From assembly GCA_946122785.1 (NCBI GenBank), contig CAMGYJ010000002.1:68659703-68723702 (forward strand): a DNA stretch of 64,000 nt, in the 5' to 3' direction. Shown in pieces: positions 24,688-33,968 of the stretch; positions within the stretch are counted from its first letter, which is position 1; every line of letters starts with the position of its first letter. The translations under genes were made by a program, and so were the position numbers. Under the pieces are notes generated by a model that saw nothing but the letters and a program-made list of their open reading frames with translations, searched no databases and had not been told where the DNA came from. Source of the stretch: Linum tenue (taxonomy: Eukaryota; Streptophyta; Magnoliopsida; Malpighiales; Linaceae).

Positions 24688-27670
24688 TCAGTCGCGGTAG
24701 TCACGTCGATTGTCTCTGCGTCTGTCGTATTCATGATGTGGGTCATCGTCATATCTGGCTCTCTTGGAGGAAACCACCCGATCATCTTTACTTTGTTGCT
24801 GGCCTTCTTCCTCCCTTTCCTGCCTCCGAGTTCCATGTTTTTGAACATCATCATTGTCAGTAAAGCTTTTTCGTTTTTCACCATCTTGCTCGACTTTATC
24901 ATTCCTTCTAGTTCTATGACCATCTTCTTCCTTCCCAGCATGCCTCTTGTCCCTTCCACGTTCTTCCCTAATGTCTCTGCTGTCACGATTTTCCCTAGTG
25001 TCTCTTCCACGTTCTTCCCTAATGTCCCTTTTATCACTTTGACGATCTTCTCTTGCACCCCTTTTGCCACTCCCATGCTCTTTCACGAAATCCCTTTTTT
25101 CTCTTCCATGTTCCTCTCCGAAGTCCCTTCTGCCACTTAGATGCTCTTCTCTAGGATCCTGCTTGTCTCTTCCACGTTCTTCCCTAGCATTCCAATCGTC
25201 CCTTCCAAGCTCTTTCCTAACGATATCTGGGTCACTTTCCCGCTCCTCTCTGGTGTGGCTTCTGTCCCTCCCCCCTTCTTCCTTGGAGTCTTTTTTATAC
25301 CTATCCCGCTCTTCCCTATAGCCCTTATTCTCCCTCCCATGTCCTTCACGATATCGTTGGCGACTTTGACTTCCATATGGAGATTCATCACCCTTACACT
25401 CTGTTCTCTCTGCATCCCCAACCTTCTCAGAGATACCATCCCTGGACTTAAGCGACCTAGAGTAACGATCATGACCAAAGTCATCCTTATCCCGGTACAA
25501 TTTACTATCCAATTCTTCTTCAACAGTATTATCTTTTTTACCACGGCCAGTTTCTCTCCGAACAGTCTGCTTTCCAAGATCCAGATCTCGCTTCCCTTCT
25601 CTCATTCCATCAAAATGCTTCTCATTGTTCTTCGTCCTCACTTTTTTGTCATCAGACCGATCACTTGCAGAGTCATAATCAGCACCATTCTTAGTTGATT
25701 CCCTTCTGTGTTCTCTATCACCATTCTTAGCTGATTCCCTTCTGCGTTCAATATGTTTCTCCAGACCTGATTCATTGTCCACGTCAGAGTCTCGGTTCTT
25801 CAAATGGACTCCTGCACCTAAAATTTTCTTTTCCCTTCTTTGGTTCCCATCACTAGAACCTTTGAGCGCTTTAAGGGTGTTTTTCCTCTTAGCCGAAACA
25901 TCAGCATCAGAGTCATCATCAGAGTCATGTCGCCTTCTTGTTTTGGCATGTTGTCTTGTCTCCTCAAGTCTATGTCTGGATGGCTCAGATTCAGAATCAG
26001 AATCAGAGTCAATGTCATGCCACCTCTGAGATTTTCTTCTTTTCTCTGATTGAACTTTTGGATTATTCTTCCCATCATCACCCTCACTGTCATCAGCAGA
26101 AGAATCATCACTTTCACTACCACTTCTAATTTTCTTGGGCTTCCTCGGGATACCATTCTTCTTTGGCTTTTTCTTCTTCTTGGCATTGTCTGAATCAGTG
26201 TCGTCATCATATGATGAGTCATCCCTCTTCCGGCCATGCTTGCCGGTAGTGTGCTTGTCTGAAAAAATTTTCTTCCCATCATCAGAGTCAGTATCATGGC
26301 CAGATTCAGAATCATAGCTGTCTTTTCGATGTCTTCTGCCCTTGCGATGCTTCTTTGAAACTCGGTTCTTCTTGCCATAATCTGAATCGCTGTCAGTGTA
26401 ATCTGAATTTTTTTTCTTCCCATCATCAGATTCAGTATCATGGCCAGAATCAGAATCATCGCTGTCTTTTCGATGTCTTCTGCCCTTGCGATGCTTCTTT
26501 GAAACTCGGTTCTTCTTGCCATAATCTGAATCACTGTCGGCAGCACTACTACCGCGTCTAACTTTGCGATGCTTCCCTCGAGTCACTTCACCCTCCTCCG
26601 CATTGCTACTAATATCAGATTCTGAACCATGACGACGTCTCTTTTTCTTGGCTTTTGCCATTCTATCTTGTCCCGCCTCATCAGCTTCATCAGCTTTCTT
26701 CCTACTTTTTGCAGCACCAGCTGCCCTCTTTTCAATGTCCAGATCTTCAGCAGCATCTTTCTTCAATTTGAAATCTCTATCCAGGAAGGCATGTTCCGGT
26801 TTCTTAATCCACTTACTCCCATCATTCTTCCCACCAGCAAATGGTCCATCATCACTCAAATCAGCAACATCTTTGTTGGGATCAGTTGACTGAATTCCTA
26901 GAGCAGCCCTCAATGTTTCCATCTGTCTCTCCTTCCTCGCAGCAACTTGGTGAGACTGTGTGTTGGAAATCCTAACCAAAGAAATAAAAAATTCAGATAT
27001 TAATCCCATGTAGGATGGGGCCAATTTTACAAAATTCACAAACACCAAAACTCCTATGAAAAAAGGACTCACAACCAAGTTGTCATAAACAGGACTACTG
27101 ACGAATGACCACGGGAAGCAACAGAGAACAGCTGTGGGAGCGCAGGCTTGTATATTAGAAGCACAAACAAGTACATGCAAGATACAGAGCAACTATGAGT
27201 CCCCTATTATGGCCACTTCTACCTCATTTAGAACAAAGATAGATTCTGCTGCTTAACCAACTTATAACAGAACCACAACGGGGGGGAAAAAAACAATGGA
27301 AATTGGTTGCTTACTTAGCGTCTCCTGAGATCAAAGAAGTAGGTCCACCACTTCCCTCGGAGGCCGATGCTGCTTCCAACGTCTTCCTTGCTTCCTCCAT
27401 CTTCTCAGCAATCTCAGCATCAGTATAACCTTGCTCAATCAACTTGTCCTCCAGCACCACGAGCTTGAGCTGAATCTGTCGCTTGCGGTCGTGCTCAAGG
27501 ATGTCCTTGTTGGGCTTTTTGGATATCCCTGCAGTGCCCTGGTCTTCATCGAATCCCCTGGAAGCATGAGCGACCTTGTCCGTCCTTGGCCTCACAAAGA
27601 ACCTATTGGTCTGGATGTAACCATTAGTTCCCGACCCCCTTGCCGTCTGCAATCCTATCCCGTTGTACAT
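24688..27670 (-). CDS. Pre-mRNA-splicing factor CWC21 / SRm300-like, cwf21 domain
   Basis: Two exons: 27670-27315 and 26971-24688, with GT-AG intron 27314-26972; 880 codons including stop (879 aa). The N terminus MYNGIGLQTARGSGTNGY followed by KPNKDILEHDRKRQIQLK and an acidic helical segment is the conserved cwf21 domain of spliceosomal CWC21/SRRM2 proteins, which bind the Prp8/Snu114 region of the activated spliceosome. The rest (from about residue 200) is a long RS/KE/D-rich, probably disordered tail. It includes SD-rich blocks, a 47-residue tandem duplication and many REERGRDKRD-like repeats toward the C terminus, ending RRDYRD. Nuclear localisation is inferred from the Lys/Arg clusters. 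The start is the conserved MYNGIGL methionine. Upstream it faces the first hydrolase gene head to head. Confidence 0.92.
26270..26535 (-). repeat. 141-bp in-frame tandem duplication inside CWC21-like gene
   Basis: Two near-identical units with a period of 141 bp encode YGKKNRVSKKHRKGRRHRK followed by an Asp/Ser-rich linker and DDGKK. The 47-codon period keeps the frame, so the duplicate lengthens the disordered tail. Confidence 0.85.
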
Positions 27671-28383
27671 CTTGACGCTTCAACACCGCTTACACTCGCT
27701 GTTCAATAACAAAATTAATCATAGCTGTAGGCAGGGTTGGAAGCGATAACCAAACAAAAAAAAAAAAGGGAACGGAGCTTTCGACAGTGGGAAACCGGAA
27801 AAGGGAAGTGGGCTCGATTTCTAGCGCAAGAAAAGCTTACATTCTGGAGTTGGGAGGGAGGGAAGACGATGAATGCGGTCAGGAGAATCAGACGCCGGAG
27901 GAGATGATGGAGGAAGAAGGCCAGGCCACGGCCGGGCGGATTACGACGCGAATCGGCAAATTTTAGGGTTTAGCCTTCGTCTCGACCGAGCAGACAGCAG
28001 GCGAAGGCGGATGAGATTTGATGACTGGCAAAGCACCGAAACCGGAGGGTGACGCGAATCGGCAGCGAAGCGACGGCGGCGTCCGATGAGGGTTCACGAT
28101 CGACTCATGAGAGAGAATTGCGAGGCAGAGCAGACAAAGGAAGGCAGGGAAAGGCTCGTGTCGATAATTTGGGGACCGAAGGAGAGTAGGAGAGAGGCAG
28201 AGGGCGACGTCGTTTTGCTGCTTCTGGGTGCTGGCCGGTTAGTTTCCAGTTTATCGGTTTAACCGGTCATGAGATTAGCTTTTATAAAAATCGGAAATTC
28301 CTTTTCGTCTTTCGATTACGATTACCTTGTCCAATTAGAATTCTGTTTTATTAATTTCGATATATATAAGCACATTGTCACCC
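27671..28383. promoter_or_regulatory. Head-to-head intergenic region, CWC21-like and hydrolase 1
   Basis: This interval separates the start of the minus-strand splicing-factor gene from the LINE insertion. A telo-box-like motif (AAACCCTAAA in the minus sense, 27961-27972) lies about 290 bp upstream of the CWC21-like ATG, a motif common in promoters of plant RNA-processing and translation genes. Without the LINE, this would be the shared 5' region of two divergent genes. Confidence 0.55.
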
Positions 28384-28659
28384 ATTTTCACACGGAAGCA
28401 GGGCGCAGCAAAAGAAAAAAAAATCATCGTGGGTTCTCCTCTCCTCCCCACGACTGGCGGTTCCACCCCCAGCACCTCGCCGTTGTGCGACCCCAATCTC
28501 GCGTTCTCCGGCGACGTGCCTCCGTTTTCCCAGCGGTCAGGCTCCCTCATGGGCTCTCCAATCGGCCTTTTAAGGCTCCGATTGGGTTACGATTTTCATT
28601 GTTCGCATCCAATTGATTTCCCCTCTTCCCTAGCTGCTAACCCTAAATTTCGATTTACA

Positions 28660-29712
28660 ATGGCTGCCGAGCTTGTGGCTGTCTACAATGATGCTGTCAT
28701 CGCCGTGGCGGAGGAAAGAGCCGAACTGAGCCTACTGGGTAAGGTCCACGGCCCCGCTCCCTCCATCGGCAGTCTGCAACATTTCTTGGTGGATCTCTGG
28801 AATTGCAGGGGAACGCTGACGGTTCTCCCAGTGGATGAAGGCCTAACCCAGTTCATCTTCTCCGAAGCCTCCGACCTCAGACATGTCCGAGACAAATCCC
28901 CTTGGATTCAGCCTCGCTTCCTCATTCACCTCCGCCCCTGGTGTGTTCCATCTATGGAAATTGCCGAATCCCTTTTCCAAGTTCCTCTTCATGTACAATT
29001 CTGGAAGGTTCCCACGACTGGGCACACAGTTCTGATGGCCCGTTGCCTGGGCTCTACTATGGGTGACCTCAAGGAGGCGGCGGTTCATGTTGGCCGCAAA
29101 ACTGGGGGGGTTTACCTCCGGGCCAAGGTTGCTGTGGACATTGCAAAACCACTGCCGCTCTCCGTCTCCGCGTCTCATGAAGATCGCAGTAAGGGAATTT
29201 TCAAAGCTTCTGTTCTTTATGAGAAACTGCCTCTGTTTTGCTTCTGTTGTGGTGTTATAGGCCATACAAGTGCTCGCTGTGAGTTCATTGCTGAGTTTGC
29301 CGGGAAGGAACTGCCTTACGGGAGTCACATCCTCGCTTATGACAAGGGCTCCAGAGTGGATGAGCACACCCTGAGGAAGAAGATAACCCGTTTTTCCTGG
29401 AATAGACCCGGCTTTGAGAGACCTCAGGGCCAACTTGGCCGACGTGCTACTCCCTCCACGGAAGCTCCGCTAGGATCCCACAACAGGAACACTTCTGGAA
29501 TGCGGCACTTATCCTTGGGCCCTGCTGCTCCTGGATCATCATCTTCAGCCCCTGCTTCTTATAACCGCAAAAGGGATACTCTGGAAGATGGCGAAATCCC
29601 CCCAGCACCTAAAGCATTATGTATGGAAGAGCCGGGTGAACAGCTGACTACTTTTGTTACTTCTGATCAGGTGGAGGAAACCGGCCTTGCTCGGTCCCAA
29701 ACCCAGATATGA
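28660..29712 (+). CDS. LINE ORF1, DUF4283 / zinc-knuckle nucleic-acid-binding protein
   Basis: About 350 aa from the ATG at 28660 (MAAELVAVYND); another in-frame ATG lies at 28549, and the frame stays open upstream to 28375. The N-terminal half has the DUF4283 pattern of plant LINE ORF1 proteins. A CX2CX4HX4C knuckle (CFCCGVIGHTSARC) lies near residues 198-211. The tail is Ser/Pro-rich. The expected role is binding element RNA and forming the ribonucleoprotein needed for target-primed reverse transcription. Its stop codon overlaps the start of ORF2 in an ATGA quartet (29709-29712), suggesting translation re-initiation. Confidence 0.85.
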   Translation: MAAELVAVYNDAVIAVAEERAELSLLGKVHGPAPSIGSLQHFLVDLWNCRGTLTVLPVDEGLTQFIFSEASDLRHVRDKSPWIQPRFLIHLRPWCVPSMEIAESLFQVPLHVQFWKVPTTGHTVLMARCLGSTMGDLKEAAVHVGRKTGGVYLRAKVAVDIAKPLPLSVSASHEDRSKGIFKASVLYEKLPLFCFCCGVIGHTSARCEFIAEFAGKELPYGSHILAYDKGSRVDEHTLRKKITRFSWNRPGFERPQGQLGRRATPSTEAPLGSHNRNTSGMRHLSLGPAAPGSSSSAPASYNRKRDTLEDGEIPPAPKALCMEEPGEQLTTFVTSDQVEETGLARSQTQI

Positions 29713-32700
29713 GTATCCTGGCTTGGAACTGTCGAGGATTTGGCAAATCCTTGGCGCGAAGGTCCCTTCTGAGTGCCACATATAGTAGATTTCCTATGAT
29801 TGTTTTCCTCTGTGAGACAAAGTGTCGTGACAGGAAGGTTAAGAACCGTCTCACTCGCTTAGGTTTTCCAGATTCTGTCTTAGTCAGTCCTGTGAACACG
29901 TCCGGGGGCATGGCGGTAGCTTGGTCTCCTGATGTTGTCTGTACAGTAGTGTTTCAGTGTCTTTCGTTTATGGTTGTGGACTGTGTCCATCCAGTTTATG
30001 GGTCTTTTTACATTGTCTTTGTGCACTTGAGTTGTAATGAAGGTGAACGGTCGGATCAATTAAATGATATTTCTAGCTATCTCCTTCCCTTAGCCTCCCC
30101 TTTCTTTATTATGGGTGACTTTAATTGTCTCTTAGCATCATCTGAAAAGATTGGAGGTCGCAATCCATCTCCCCATTCGTTAGCCTTGCTGCAAAACTTC
30201 CTTCTTCGCCATAATTTGCAGGATTTGGGCTTTCATGGTCCTCCGTTCACTTGGTCGAATCGACGGACAGCACATGATCACATCATGGAACGCCTTGATC
30301 GGTGTTTGGCATCTCCATCAGCCATTACAACTTGGACAGGTATGCAACTTCATCATCTCTCTGACTTGGGATCTGACCATCGCATGATTCTTCTACAGTT
30401 CCATCCAGCGGTAGCTCGTACAAAAGCGAACTTTCACTTCGACGCTCGGTGGCTTGACAATCCTGAGGCTATAGACATTATAGAAAGGGAGTGGCATAGC
30501 TATTGCAGTGGAACTTTGCAATTTCAACTCCACAACACCTTGAAGCTTTCCCGTCACCAACTCTACCATTGGGCTGCAAAAGGGACATCCAATTCAGCTA
30601 GAGCTATCCGGGAGCTGCAGGATGCCATCTCTACCCTTCGTGAGAGCCATCCAGTTGATTGGGATGCCATTCGTCAACTTGAACAACAATTATCGGAAGC
30701 TTACCTTCAAGAAGAACTATATTGGCTACAGAAGTCCCGTAACAGTTGGCTCACAGAAGGGGATACCAACTCGAGGTTCTTTCATATTACGACTCTGCAA
30801 CGAAGACGTAAGAATAGGATCCTTTCACTTCGTGATGACAATGGAGTCACATACACAGACGAATCTGCCAAAGGTATGCTTGCTGTCCAGTATTTCATCA
30901 ATCAGTTTACGGCAGAATGCTCGAACGTTCAATCCTTTTTAGACTGCTTAGGACTGCCAATTATGATTACTGATGCTATGAATGCTTCCTTAACTGCTAA
31001 TGTTACAAGAGAGGACGTCTCTTCTGCTGTGTTCAATATTGGTAGCTTTCAAGCCCCAGGTTCAGATGGATTTACCGGCATTTTCTTCCAAAGTTTTTGG
31101 AATTTAGTGGGTAACTCTGTTGTTGCTGCAGTTCAAGAATTCTTTAACACAGGTCATCTTCTTCCAAACTTTAACCACACCTGGATCTCTCTGTTACCTA
31201 AAGTTCCAAATGCAGAAACGATGCGACAAATGCGACCTATTGGTTTATGTCAAGTACCATACAAGGTGATCTCCAAAATTCTCACAACTCGCCTTGCTGA
31301 CATTCTTCCCCATGTGGTAAGCCCGTTCCAAAATGGTTTCGTTAAAGGTAGACGGATTTCAGATAACATTCTTATCGGGCAGGAAGTCTTACATTTCTTG
31401 AAAACTAAGAAGGCTGACCAGGAAAAATGGATGGCCCTCAAATTAGACATAGAAAAAGCTTACGATAGAGTTGAATGGGATTTTTTGTTGTCAATGTTGC
31501 AGCGTTTAGGCTTCTGTGAGCAATGGATTAATTGGATTCGCCAATGTGTCACTACTGTGTCCTTTTCAGTCTTAATCAATGGCTCTCCCCATGGCTTTTT
31601 TCGCCCTCAACGGGGCATTCGTCAAGGGGATCCATTATCACCATTGTTATTTGCTCTTTATACAGAGGCTTTCTCTCATTTCATCGATCAAGCGGTGCAA
31701 GCGCAGTATTTACATGGAATGAAAGTACATTGGCGCTGCCCGGTGATATCCCATCTTTTCTTCACCGATGATACCTACCTGTTCCTGCGGGCTTCTAATG
31801 CTGAATGTCATAACATACTCTCTATGTTTGCTGCCTATGAACAGGTGAGTGGCCAAAAAGTCAATTTGCACAAATCCACAGTCACTTTCAGCAGCAATGT
31901 TTCTCCTTCAGATGCGGCATCAATGATTGCATTGCTGGGAGTAGCAGAGAGCACCTCGCAGGATCATTATCTCGGCCTTCCAACCCATATTCAGCGTTCT
32001 AAACAAGCAACCTTCCAATTCATTGAAGATAAGTTGGTCTCTCGATTGCAACAATGGAAATCCAAATCTCTTTCTCTTGCTGGGAAAGAAACCCTTTTGA
32101 AATCAATTGCCAATGCTTTACCGAATTATGCAATGCTCAGTTTCAGAATGACCCTCACCTTTTGTCGCAGATTAAATGGGCATCTTGCTAGATTCTGGTG
32201 GGCTCAACAGGATAGGGATGAAGGCATGAGGTGGGCGTCTTGGCGATCCCTATGCCGCCATAAAAACCAGGGAGGACTAGGCTTTAGAGATTTTGACAGT
32301 AATAATAAGGCTCTCCTTGCTAAACAAGCATGGAGAATTCTACAAGCTCCAGATTGTCCTCTAGCTGTGATGTATAAAGCTAAATACTTCTCCCAGACTT
32401 CGTTTTTGCAGGCTACACCTGGATCTCGACCTTCTTGGGCGTGGCAAGGAGTTCTAGTAGGGCGTGACCTTCTTCTCCAAGGAGTTCGTTGGCTGATTGG
32501 TTCTGGTACTCAGGTCCATATTCTTGACGATATATGGCTCCCTACAACACCTCCTTCTAGCCCCAAGCTTTTACCCCATGCTGCCTTGCAATCTTCTCAA
32601 GTCTCGTCTCTCATAGACCATTCAAGTGGGACCTGGAAAGTGGATCTCCTACAGAACCTGTTTGATGCGACTACCATGAAGGTAATTCTCAGTATCCCCC

Positions 32701-33815
32701 TTCCCCAAATCCCCATGGCTGACAAGCTCGTTTGGCATTATGAGGCTTCGGGGGAATATTCTGTTAAATCCGGATACCACATTGCAGCTTCGGAGTTTGT
32801 ACAGAACCTCTCTACTATTCCAGTTATCTTTGATTCTCCTGCTTGGAAAGCCCTTTGGGCGCTTCCGGTTCCTCCTAAATTAAGATTTTTCATATGGCGC
32901 TTGATCAAAGGTTTCATTCCTGTTAGAGATGTGCTGCGGGATAAAGAAATTATACAAGAAGATGATGCTGATGCTCTTTTGTGTCCAGTTTGTCCTAACC
33001 CAACAGAATCATTATCCCATTGTTTTTTGGAGTGTAGAGTAGCCACTGCTTTATGGGAATTAACAGGTTATGGCCACTTACTTCTAATACTAAGCTCACT
33101 CCACGTTGCTATTGGTTGGAGGTATTTGCTTTTGGATGCAGGACTTAGTCGCTCTGATCTTACAAGAATAGTGTTTCTATACTGGAGGATCTGGAAAGGG
33201 CGGTGTTCTTCCTCTTATGATTCTATCCAGTTCCTTCCCACTACTCTACTGAGACAATTTAATAGTCAAGTTGATGAATGGATCTCAGTTCAGGAATCGG
33301 GTTCCGTGCGTCGCCGCCTTAACCAACCAATCTTGCCTCCGAATCGCAGTTCAGTCCCACCACCCATTCCTGCAGGATTCATGCTAGTCCATTTTGACGG
33401 TGCCACAAAGGACTCATTAGGTGGTGCAATTGGATTTGTAGGCTTCTCCGAACAACGAGCCATTTCCTTTGCCTATGGCCGTTTCTATGCAGAAACTTCT
33501 GACCCTTTCATCATGGAGTTAATGGCGCTCCGTGACGCCATGCGTTGGTGTCTCTCACATTCCATAACTAATGTATTATTTTGTGGTGATGCGCAGGTCG
33601 TGATCCGGATGGTTTCGGCAAATGACTCGTCTCACGCTTTGGGGGGTGCCATTCTGAAAGAGATTCAGGTGCTGCGAACATCTCTCGCGCGTGTGTCGTT
33701 TCATTTTGCTCCTCGTAGGTATAACAGGGCTGCCCATACCGTGGCAAGATCGGCCCTTTCATCGATGGTTCGGCTACTGGTTGACCATCGTTTTGCTCTT
33801 TTTTCTTTGTCCTGA
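29709..33815 (+). CDS. LINE ORF2 polyprotein: endonuclease, RT, zf-RVT, RNase H
   Basis: 1368 aa in one open frame. Residues 1-235 form an APE-like endonuclease (AWNCRGFG, CETK, GDFNCLL, SDHRM). The reverse transcriptase spans about 480-760 with LKLDIEKAYDRVEW, QRGIRQGDPLSPL and the catalytic box FFTDD, where most relatives have FADD; both aspartates are kept. A zf-RVT segment (CPVCPNPTESLSHCFLEC) is near 1095, and an RNase H-like domain (HFDGATK, ELMALRDAM, GDAQVVI) fills the C-terminal 150 residues. All parts needed for target-primed reverse transcription are present, so the copy may be active. Confidence 0.93.
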   Translation: MSILAWNCRGFGKSLARRSLLSATYSRFPMIVFLCETKCRDRKVKNRLTRLGFPDSVLVSPVNTSGGMAVAWSPDVVCTVVFQCLSFMVVDCVHPVYGSFYIVFVHLSCNEGERSDQLNDISSYLLPLASPFFIMGDFNCLLASSEKIGGRNPSPHSLALLQNFLLRHNLQDLGFHGPPFTWSNRRTAHDHIMERLDRCLASPSAITTWTGMQLHHLSDLGSDHRMILLQFHPAVARTKANFHFDARWLDNPEAIDIIEREWHSYCSGTLQFQLHNTLKLSRHQLYHWAAKGTSNSARAIRELQDAISTLRESHPVDWDAIRQLEQQLSEAYLQEELYWLQKSRNSWLTEGDTNSRFFHITTLQRRRKNRILSLRDDNGVTYTDESAKGMLAVQYFINQFTAECSNVQSFLDCLGLPIMITDAMNASLTANVTREDVSSAVFNIGSFQAPGSDGFTGIFFQSFWNLVGNSVVAAVQEFFNTGHLLPNFNHTWISLLPKVPNAETMRQMRPIGLCQVPYKVISKILTTRLADILPHVVSPFQNGFVKGRRISDNILIGQEVLHFLKTKKADQEKWMALKLDIEKAYDRVEWDFLLSMLQRLGFCEQWINWIRQCVTTVSFSVLINGSPHGFFRPQRGIRQGDPLSPLLFALYTEAFSHFIDQAVQAQYLHGMKVHWRCPVISHLFFTDDTYLFLRASNAECHNILSMFAAYEQVSGQKVNLHKSTVTFSSNVSPSDAASMIALLGVAESTSQDHYLGLPTHIQRSKQATFQFIEDKLVSRLQQWKSKSLSLAGKETLLKSIANALPNYAMLSFRMTLTFCRRLNGHLARFWWAQQDRDEGMRWASWRSLCRHKNQGGLGFRDFDSNNKALLAKQAWRILQAPDCPLAVMYKAKYFSQTSFLQATPGSRPSWAWQGVLVGRDLLLQGVRWLIGSGTQVHILDDIWLPTTPPSSPKLLPHAALQSSQVSSLIDHSSGTWKVDLLQNLFDATTMKVILSIPLPQIPMADKLVWHYEASGEYSVKSGYHIAASEFVQNLSTIPVIFDSPAWKALWALPVPPKLRFFIWRLIKGFIPVRDVLRDKEIIQEDDADALLCPVCPNPTESLSHCFLECRVATALWELTGYGHLLLILSSLHVAIGWRYLLLDAGLSRSDLTRIVFLYWRIWKGRCSSSYDSIQFLPTTLLRQFNSQVDEWISVQESGSVRRRLNQPILPPNRSSVPPPIPAGFMLVHFDGATKDSLGGAIGFVGFSEQRAISFAYGRFYAETSDPFIMELMALRDAMRWCLSHSITNVLFCGDAQVVIRMVSANDSSHALGGAILKEIQVLRTSLARVSFHFAPRRYNRAAHTVARSALSSMVRLLVDHRFALFSLS

Positions 33816-33968
33816 CCTTCTGGGTCTTGTATATACTCGTATCTTGCTATTCCTTTCGGAATATCTCTGGCAAAAAAAAAAAAAAAGCACATTGTCACCC
33901 GTCAGTTCTAAACTTCTCCGTCGGATCACCACGCCGCGGGCGCCGGAAACCCGCTTCTCGTTTCCAGT

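Larger units (their letters stand above)
28384..33885 (+). mobile_element. Full-length LINE (non-LTR retrotransposon), apparently intact
   Basis: The 5.5-kb body ends in a poly(A) tail of about 15 A (33872-33886). It is flanked by the 15-bp target duplication agcacattgtcaccc at 28369-28383 and 33886-33900, identical on both sides. It carries a 5' untranslated region, ORF1 (gag-like) and ORF2 (endonuclease, reverse transcriptase, RNase H) without a stop or frameshift. The identical duplication and open frames point to a recent insertion. It lies in the same orientation as the hydrolase gene downstream, so a transcript reading through its 3' end would run into that gene. Confidence 0.95.

Noticed and set aside
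24733..26893. Several plus-strand Ser/Phe-rich frames
   Set aside because: They lie opposite the CWC21-like RS/KE-rich exon and mirror its codon bias.
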